A stretch of DNA of 5,886 nucleotides from an uncultured bacterium. Its GTDB lineage: Bacteria > Actinomycetota > Coriobacteriia > Coriobacteriales > Coriobacteriaceae. Below are positions 1 to 5,886 of this stretch, in pieces. The position numbers and the translations under genes were made by a program. The notes beneath the pieces were generated by a model. That model was given only the letters and a program-made list of their open reading frames with translations. It was not told where the DNA came from and did no database searches. Location of the stretch: positions 1 through 5,886 of the forward strand of contig CAJMOL010000111.1 in assembly GCA_905215095.1 (NCBI GenBank), given 5' to 3'. Each line of letters opens with the position of its first letter. Positions within the stretch are counted from its first letter, which is position 1.

Positions 1-44
1 CTGCGGCCCCGCCGCTTTATGCCGACAGCACTGCCCATACAAGC
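1..44. other. Non-coding edge downstream of the regulator gene
   Basis: I see no supported gene here. There is a small inverted repeat at the very edge (GCGGC at 3-7 and GCCGC at 11-15, 3-base loop), followed by TTTA on the plus strand. With only five base pairs and the window edge beside it, this could be the tail of a terminator for a gene outside the window, but it is too weak to name. Confidence 0.4.
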
Positions 45-85
45 AGGTCGCCCGCCGTTTTTAGATGCAAAACGGCGGGCGACCT
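45..85 (-). terminator. Hairpin terminator of the signalling operon
   Basis: A perfect 17-bp inverted repeat (45-61 pairing with 69-85) encloses a 7-base loop. The outer and middle stem is GC-rich and the inner four pairs are A-T. It begins 33 bases after the stop codon of the response regulator, the last gene of the operon. No U-tract follows the stem on either strand, so it is not a textbook intrinsic terminator. It could instead be a 3'-end-stabilising or bidirectional structure. Position and stem strength support a transcript-end role. Confidence 0.6.
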
Positions 86-118
86 ATCTTCGGCGTTGGA
101 GCACGGGCGGCACACCGA

Positions 119-742
119 CTACGGGCGCTCCATGTTGGGGACGATGCTGCCTTCGGTCACCGCATGCACGGCCAGGCGCATGATGTTGTCGTAGCCGGTC
201 TTGTTGAGAATCTCCGAGATGCGGCGTTTGATGGTGCCCTCGCTCATAAACAGCTCGGCCGCGATCTCGCGACGGCTTTTGCCCTCGCAGGCAAGGCGCA
301 AAATCGACAGCTCGACATCGTCGAGGGCCGCCGTGCCCGAGAAAATGCTCTCGGGCGGCTTGGGAAACGTGCAATAGCCCGCCAGCGTTGAGCGCATCAC
401 GGCGAACAGCTCGTCGATACCGACGTTCTTGTACACAAAGCTATCGACGCCCGCCTCGCGGGCCTGATCGACAAAGGTGATCTCGGGCATGCCGGTCATG
501 ATAATGATGCGACACTCGGGCAGTTGCTCCTTGATGCGCGCCGCCGCCACGATGCCGTTGGAATCATGCTCGGTGCAGACGTCCATCAGTATCATGTCCG
601 GGCGCTCCTTGAGCGCGACACCCAAGGCCTCGGAGGCATCGGCGATGGCGGAAACAACGGTCATATCGGGCTGATCGCCAACGGAGCGCGCCAGGCTCTC
701 GCGCAGAATGGCCTGGTCTTCGACTATAAGGACGCGAATCAT
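119..742 (-). CDS. NarL/LuxR-family response regulator
   Basis: This is a 207-residue DNA-binding response regulator, the expected length for the NarL/FixJ group. Residues 1-120 form a receiver domain: acidic pocket E8-D9, likely phosphoacceptor D54 (in LMD), conserved T83 (in MTG) and K105 (in YKN). Residues about 140-200 form a LuxR-type helix-turn-helix, with the recognisable core REIAAELFMSEGTIKRRISE. Phosphorylation by the kinase encoded just upstream should release or dimerise the HTH so that it binds promoter DNA; its targets are not visible here. The ATG start is firm: a strong GGAGGAG lies six bases upstream, and the ATG overlaps the kinase stop codon (ATGA). Oddity: the loop after D54 (DVCTEHDSNG) has one extra residue before the conserved glycine and lacks the usual proline. 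Family call is secure; the specific regulon is unknown. Confidence 0.93.
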   Translation of the reverse strand: MIRVLIVEDQAILRESLARSVGDQPDMTVVSAIADASEALGVALKERPDMILMDVCTEHDSNGIVAAARIKEQLPECRIIIMTGMPEITFVDQAREAGVDSFVYKNVGIDELFAVMRSTLAGYCTFPKPPESIFSGTAALDDVELSILRLACEGKSRREIAAELFMSEGTIKRRISEILNKTGYDNIMRLAVHAVTEGSIVPNMERP

Positions 743-2238
743 GAGCTTCTCCTCCGAACAGCAGCGTTGGGCGTAAGCGGAATGGATACCGTAAGCGTAA
801 AGGGTGGGGCGGCGTGGACCTCTAGGCTGCCACCCAGATCTTGCGCGACATGCCTCATACCTGGGATACCCGTTCCCTCGCGATACGATACGGGTGCAGG
901 CGCGCCGTCGTTAGAAACGGTCATCCGCGCAACAGCGCTGCCTTCCGACGTCTCCCGCCACAGGCGCACATGGACCCGATGGGCCTGTGCATGCTTGGTG
1001 GCATTGGTCGAGGCTTCGCGGATAATCTGCAGAAAGGCTGCGGCGACACGCGCGTCCTCAGGCAGCTCGCCCTCCACATCGATCTGCACGCTCACCAGGC
1101 CAAAGGCATGGACGATATCGCCCAGTTGCTCTGTCGGTTCGGTGTCGCCCCCACTGCGCAGATCGGCAGCGATTGAGCGCAGCAGCGGGTCGATCTGCTC
1201 GAGTGACTCGTCATCCAGGCGCCCCTCCTCCAGATAACGATGGAGGATGGACAGGCGCTGCCCGATCACGTCGTGCACGCGAGCGCGCATACGCAGATAG
1301 GCCGCATTGTCAGCAACTTTTTTGACTTCTTCGATCTGGGCTTGGAGCTCTTGGCCCGCAAGCTCAAGCAGGTGGTTGGCTTGCGCCAGGCGATCATGAG
1401 CATGCGCATACTCTGTTACATCCAGGCCGATAATGCGCTCAAAGAGGCGGCCCGAAACCATAACGTCATCGTGCACAAACAAGCGAATCTCGGCGGGAGA
1501 AACCTCGACCACCGCCCGCGCCTCACCAAAGCGGTCCAGATTAATCCGCACACGGTTCTGGCTGCTTTCGGGCATTTGCATGCTGAGTTTGCGCAGGTCG
1601 TTCCATGTGCCGCTCATATCGCCTAGGTCGGTGGGCATAGAGAGTTCCACCAGGTTTCTGCGCATGCAGCGGTTCATGAGCAGCGGACGGCCCCTCGGGT
1701 CTAGATACAGGATGCCCACGGGAATCACGTTGATGGTTTCAATCGTCGAGAATGCGGTGATATCCTCCTGGCGGTTACGGACGTCCATCAAGAGCGCCGC
1801 GATGGAACGGAACAGGAAGAACGCTCCCTCTGCGATAAGGACAACGGTCCACGCCGAGCCCATGGCAAAAACCACCGGCGGTGTAACGGCGACAACAAGC
1901 AGCAGCTCGACCAGCATGACGGGGCGACGATAGTGCACCATAAGCACCACGCCACAGGCAAAGATCGCGGCATTGAGCCACAACGCTCCGCCCATTGCCC
2001 TGGCGCAAACGTCAAGCGGCGCCACCAGATACGAGCCAGACGACGCGAACAGGATAAGCGCCGAAACCACCAGGTGGAGCACGAGGCTCGCCTCGTAGGC
2101 GCAAATCACCTTACGGTTATAGGACGAGCGGCGCGATGCGATGAGCGGGACGTGGATCGTCTGCAGACACGCAGCCAGGGCAAAGACAACATCGAGCGCA
2201 ACAATTTGGGGAAGGATGAGCGAAATCTGCATCGTCAC
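739..2238 (-). CDS. DesK/NarX-type membrane sensor histidine kinase
   Basis: This 499-residue protein is an active-looking sensor kinase. The N-terminal part (about 5-150) has roughly five hydrophobic membrane segments. A PAS-like region follows (about 165-275: IPVGILYLDPRGRPLLMN near its start, GLDVTE at its end). A helical linker (about 280-315) leads to a HisKA_3-type dimerisation region with phosphoacceptor H322 in RVHDVIGQRLS. The HATPase domain (about 395-490) shows an N box with N412 and H416 (REASTNATKHA) and a G box (GTGIPGM, 455-461). It should autophosphorylate at H322 and pass the phosphate to the regulator encoded next. The start is GTG, overlapping the preceding stop as GTGA, with GAGGG seven bases upstream; an ATG two codons further in (2232) is an alternative. 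The ligand is unknown. The family is confident; an exact gene name is not justified. Confidence 0.93.
   Translation of the reverse strand: MTMQISLILPQIVALDVVFALAACLQTIHVPLIASRRSSYNRKVICAYEASLVLHLVVSALILFASSGSYLVAPLDVCARAMGGALWLNAAIFACGVVLMVHYRRPVMLVELLLVVAVTPPVVFAMGSAWTVVLIAEGAFFLFRSIAALLMDVRNRQEDITAFSTIETINVIPVGILYLDPRGRPLLMNRCMRRNLVELSMPTDLGDMSGTWNDLRKLSMQMPESSQNRVRINLDRFGEARAVVEVSPAEIRLFVHDDVMVSGRLFERIIGLDVTEYAHAHDRLAQANHLLELAGQELQAQIEEVKKVADNAAYLRMRARVHDVIGQRLSILHRYLEEGRLDDESLEQIDPLLRSIAADLRSGGDTEPTEQLGDIVHAFGLVSVQIDVEGELPEDARVAAAFLQIIREASTNATKHAQAHRVHVRLWRETSEGSAVARMTVSNDGAPAPVSYREGTGIPGMRHVAQDLGGSLEVHAAPPFTLTVSIPLTPNAAVRRRSS
749..755 (-). promoter_or_regulatory. Shine-Dalgarno site of the response regulator gene
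   Basis: GGAGGAG on the minus strand, six bases before the ATG at 742. It is embedded in the final Arg-Arg-Ser-Ser codons of the kinase gene. Because the start overlaps the kinase stop as ATGA, ribosomes finishing the kinase can reinitiate here, which favours coupled production of the two partners. It also fixes the regulator start. Confidence 0.85.
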
Positions 2239-4118
2239 TCACCCGCCCTCGGCATCAAGACGATCATGCGCAGCTGGCCGGGCTCGCCCTCAAAGCGGTA
2301 TGCCACGTTACGCCCTTGCAGAGCGCTTTCGAGTTCTTGCGCGGCGGGCGTCTGCGAAAGATCTTCATCATCGTTGGAAAAAAGCGTGGCACGCAGCTCG
2401 ACACTGCATCGGTCATGGTCGCCCAAGTGATACATAAGCGCCGGATGGTCGGTGGTGTAGGCAAAAAACGCAAAGTCATACACGCAGTCGTACAGGGCGC
2501 TTACCGTACTGGCGTGCATCGGGCGCCGTATGGCGATAATCGAGGCGCAATCGACATCGATGGTGCGCAGGTCGCTTGCAAGCTCGTTGGCAATGAGCTG
2601 AATGCGGTCGCGATCAAAACCGCTCTCCCCATGCTGTGCCAACGTGAGCGACCCCTTGCGCTTGCAATAGGCGACGAGCATCTTTGCGCGCTGCAGCATG
2701 CGGTAGCGCTCGTGCGAAGACGCCTCGTCGGTCAACGGCGGCAGCGAGCTCAGCAGGTCGTACATCCCTTCGAGCGCGCGGGCAATCGCCTGGTCCACGT
2801 CTTGGACCAGCAAGGTCTCGGCTTCTTGATCTGCCAAATGCGTCTTAAGGTCGTAGTCGGCGGTGAGCAGCTCGTTTTGACGCTGCAGCTCCATGCGACG
2901 ATGCGCCAGTTCACGGTTAAGCTCGTTGAGCTCCGACACGTCTTGGGCAAGCAGGGCCGATCCGCCCAGCAGTGGGAAGGCACGGTACATCACATCGGGA
3001 TCGGACGCCACGGCAAAGGCATGGGCGTGGCCGTGCTCCTGGGTCCGCAACTCCTCGCGCACGCCTACCGGCATTGGCTTTGACACTGGCGTGGCATAGA
3101 CTTCCTGCAGGTCGCGCGTTAGAACTTTGAGGTCGAGCGGCAAGGTGTCGAAGATGCCGGCGATGTCGTGATACGACGGAATGACACCGCAATCGAGACA
3201 GATTTCCATCGCCACCACGCACAGAACGCAATAGACGAGCGAGAAGTTGAGCCTCCATGCCCAGGGCACGCGCAACGCATACGAGATGGCAAAGAATGCG
3301 CCACCCAGCAGTACGAGCGCCGCCGTGCCCGAGAAACGCTGGATGCGAAAGGATGAGGACCGGCCAACCAGGATAAAAAAGGCCACGAAGTCAAAGGCCG
3401 TCCACACGAGGACGGCGAAATAACCCCAGCCGTACGTGTAATCGTTGCTCCAGGTGTCGCTTGTGCGGTCAAAGCGAAAGACCTGCTGGTGAAAATCGTT
3501 GGTGAGCACAAATCCGATAAGCAGGATGGCCACAATCCACAGCGCAGCGCAGTAGCGGCGACCCAGGCGGTGTTGTTCCAGGCCTGCAAGGCGCAGACCA
3601 CACAACTGGTAGAGCAGCGGAATGAGCGTCATGGGCACGTAGTACAGGTACCACAGCACGGTGGCATAGAACGGCGTGAACGACTTGTACTTGAGAATGA
3701 CTTCGATCATCCACAGGGCGCAGATGGTGGCGATGGCAACAAGGCGGCGGCGCAACACATAGTCCAAACAGCGCAGATAGACCGATACGCCCCAAATCGA
3801 AAATACAATTGCGGCGACAAGCAACGGGAGAGAGCTCGAATGGACGAGCGCATCCACGACCTCTTTGGACACCTCACTATAGGCGGGCACGGCGTTAGAA
3901 AGTTTGAGGTCGAAGGCGAACAGCGCCGGCAAGACTGCCAAAAGTATGAGGAACAGCGCGGTGATGGCGCCGGCGATAGCGAAGACGCGGTGACGGTACA
4001 CCTGATGTGTTATGCCAACAAGGAATCGCGGCATGGCGAAGAGCCTGCCGCCCCTGGGATCCGCCACGGGAGCGGATCGGGCGGCCGCGTGGCCGATATG
4101 TCGCGTGCGGGTACCCAT
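2235..4118 (-). CDS. 7TM-type membrane sensor with degenerate kinase-like C-terminus
   Basis: This protein is 627 residues from the chosen ATG. Residues about 45-310 hold seven or eight membrane segments, resembling the histidine-kinase N-terminal 7TM sensor family; the TNDFHQ motif at 206-211 is like the TNPLHH-type motif of that family. A soluble linker follows, then a charged coiled coil (about 388-445) and a region with YCKRKGSLTL (484-493), a pattern I associate with 7TM kinases. The last part (about 510-623) is laid out like a HATPase domain, but the expected N box (around 541-560) has no Asn or His in the right setting and no GxG motif precedes the final strand. I infer an accessory or pseudokinase sensor for the kinase encoded next, which it overlaps by four bases. 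The start is uncertain: neither this ATG nor one at 4034 (599 residues) has a good Shine-Dalgarno site, and an in-frame TTG at 4187 lies inside a terminator stem. Confidence 0.85.
   Translation of the reverse strand: MGTRTRHIGHAAARSAPVADPRGGRLFAMPRFLVGITHQVYRHRVFAIAGAITALFLILLAVLPALFAFDLKLSNAVPAYSEVSKEVVDALVHSSSLPLLVAAIVFSIWGVSVYLRCLDYVLRRRLVAIATICALWMIEVILKYKSFTPFYATVLWYLYYVPMTLIPLLYQLCGLRLAGLEQHRLGRRYCAALWIVAILLIGFVLTNDFHQQVFRFDRTSDTWSNDYTYGWGYFAVLVWTAFDFVAFFILVGRSSSFRIQRFSGTAALVLLGGAFFAISYALRVPWAWRLNFSLVYCVLCVVAMEICLDCGVIPSYHDIAGIFDTLPLDLKVLTRDLQEVYATPVSKPMPVGVREELRTQEHGHAHAFAVASDPDVMYRAFPLLGGSALLAQDVSELNELNRELAHRRMELQRQNELLTADYDLKTHLADQEAETLLVQDVDQAIARALEGMYDLLSSLPPLTDEASSHERYRMLQRAKMLVAYCKRKGSLTLAQHGESGFDRDRIQLIANELASDLRTIDVDCASIIAIRRPMHASTVSALYDCVYDFAFFAYTTDHPALMYHLGDHDRCSVELRATLFSNDDEDLSQTPAAQELESALQGRNVAYRFEGEPGQLRMIVLMPRAGE
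2246..2250 (-). promoter_or_regulatory. Shine-Dalgarno site supporting the GTG start of the kinase
   Basis: GAGGG on the minus strand, within a longer GAGGGCGGG, lies seven bases before the GTG at 2238. That spacing is normal for the GTG and too long (13 bases) for the in-frame ATG at 2232, so it favours the GTG start. It sits in the last codons of the upstream membrane-sensor gene. Confidence 0.6.
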
Positions 4119-4127
4119 AGTGCTTTT

Positions 4128-4133
4128 AGTGTA
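4128..4133 (-). promoter_or_regulatory. Possible -10 element of the signalling operon
   Basis: TACACT on the minus strand lies nine bases before the ATG at 4118. No convincing -35 hexamer is found at 16-18 bases spacing. Some promoter must lie between the terminator hairpin ending at 4185 and the sensor gene, and this is the best -10-like hexamer in that gap. If used, transcription would start within a few bases of the ATG. Confidence 0.3.
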
Positions 4134-4140
4134 CCGACAG

Positions 4141-4162
4141 GTGGGCCCAAAAAGCGGGCCAC
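4141..4162. repeat. Bulged GC inverted repeat upstream of the sensor gene
   Basis: GTGG-CCC (4141-4148, with G4145 bulged) pairs with GGGCCAC (4156-4162) across a loop of five A and GC. On the minus strand the loop carries TTTTT. It lies between the terminator hairpin and the candidate -10 and overlaps where a -35 would be. It could be a regulator-binding site or an extra terminator stem; the seven-pair stem with a bulge is modest evidence. Confidence 0.3.
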
Positions 4163-4184
4163 ATGTCCCAAAATCCGCAGACGG

Positions 4185-4225
4185 CAAGGCGCCCGGCGAG
4201 CATTACCTGCTCGCCGGGCGCCTTG
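4185..4225 (-). terminator. Hairpin terminator after the phospho-beta-glucosidase gene
   Basis: A perfect 16-bp GC-rich inverted repeat (4185-4200 with 4210-4225) encloses a 9-base loop. It starts 35 bases after the TAA of the glycosidase gene and separates that gene from the signalling operon. No U-tract follows directly; on the minus strand a short TTTT run occurs only 12 bases past the stem. A transcript-ending or 3'-protecting role is likely from position and stem strength. Confidence 0.65.
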
Positions 4226-4238
4226 GTTAGAAGGCTCT

Positions 4239-4259
4239 GAAGTTGAGCGTCTCAGCTTC
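4239..4259 (-). repeat. Small hairpin directly after the glycosidase stop codon
   Basis: Nine-base arms (4239-4247 and 4251-4259) flank a 3-base loop, with one non-Watson-Crick position (T4243 opposite G4255). The structure abuts the TAA stop codon at 4261-4263. The odd position is a wobble pair in plus-strand RNA but an A-C mismatch in the gene's own transcript, so its value as an mRNA structure is modest. Confidence 0.35.
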
Positions 4260-4260
4260 C

Positions 4261-5724
<1,464 letters not shown>

Positions 5725-5726
5725 TC

Positions 5727-5755
5727 AGTATCCCTGCAAACAACGTGTCGCTCAA
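5727..5755 (-). promoter_or_regulatory. Sigma-70-type promoter of the glycosidase gene
   Basis: On the minus strand, TTGAGC (-35, 5750-5755) and GATACT (-10, 5727-5732) are separated by exactly 17 bases; each hexamer matches the consensus at four of six positions. The predicted transcription start is near 5720, giving a leader of about 30 bases that includes the Shine-Dalgarno site. That leader is too short for a riboswitch or antiterminator hairpin, so any control probably acts on initiation. I see no clear operator palindrome. Confidence 0.55.
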
Positions 5756-5836
5756 CGGCAACGACGTAGGCCGATACTTCTTTTCACGCGCGGGTGCTCG
5801 GCAGCCGCCCCGTCTGACACTTTTTGATACCCGCCC

Positions 5837-5883
5837 GCCCAATCCACCACAAAGGGGACAGGCACCTTTGTAGTGGATTGGGC
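5837..5883. repeat. REP-like intergenic inverted repeat with GGGGACAGGCACC centre
   Basis: Two 19-base arms (5837-5855 and 5865-5883) surround a 9-base loop. The only imperfection, C5848 opposite A5872, becomes a G-U wobble in minus-strand RNA, so that strand folds without a mismatch. The centre, GGGGACAGGCACC, resembles intergenic palindromes I associate with REP elements mobilised by RAYT (Y1 REP) transposases; this is recollection, not a search. No transposase is in the window. There is no U-tract, so it is a poor terminator candidate. It ends three bases from the window edge and may be part of a larger element. Confidence 0.6.
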
Positions 5884-5886
5884 CCG

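Noticed and set aside
1..44. Possible minus-strand promoter (TTGTAT with CATAAA, 15-base spacing) for a gene beyond the left edge
   Set aside because: The spacing is short, the hexamers are weak, and the downstream gene is not in the window.
4119..4187. Upstream in-frame extension of the sensor gene to a TTG at 4187
   Set aside because: The TTG falls inside the terminator stem, the extra residues show no domain, and there is no ribosome binding site.

Overview
The window reads as GC-rich bacterial chromosome with a three-gene signalling operon and one sugar-metabolism gene, all transcribed leftward (minus strand). Codon use is biased to G/C at third positions, Shine-Dalgarno sites are clear for three of the four genes, and the gene set (7TM sensor, DesK-type kinase, LuxR-type regulator, phospho-beta-glucosidase) fits a gut actinobacterium of the Coriobacteriia, with Collinsella as my best guess. 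That assignment comes from family resemblance and was not tested by a search.

Layout in transcription order, right to left. 5837-5883 holds a near-perfect inverted repeat of intergenic REP type. 5727-5755 holds a sigma-70-like promoter. 4261-5691 encodes a GH1 6-phospho-beta-glucosidase and is followed by a strong GC-rich hairpin at 4185-4225. About 65 bases further on, the signalling operon begins: a multi-membrane-pass sensor (2235-4118), a membrane sensor histidine kinase (739-2238) and a NarL/LuxR-type response regulator (119-742). The operon ends in a second strong hairpin (45-85). Bases 1-44 show no gene.

The three signalling genes are joined by 4-base stop/start overlaps (GTGA and ATGA), with each Shine-Dalgarno sequence lying inside the last codons of the gene before it, so they are probably translated in a coupled way and work as one unit. 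The kinase has a phosphoacceptor histidine, an N box and a G box. The regulator has the phosphoacceptor aspartate and a C-terminal HTH. The first protein has a 7TM-type sensor region, a coiled coil and a C-terminal region laid out like a kinase core, but I cannot find the usual ATP-binding residues in it. The simplest model is an accessory, possibly catalytically dead, sensor that passes its signal to the active kinase. The phospho-beta-glucosidase has its own promoter and terminator, so nothing here shows that the signalling system controls it.
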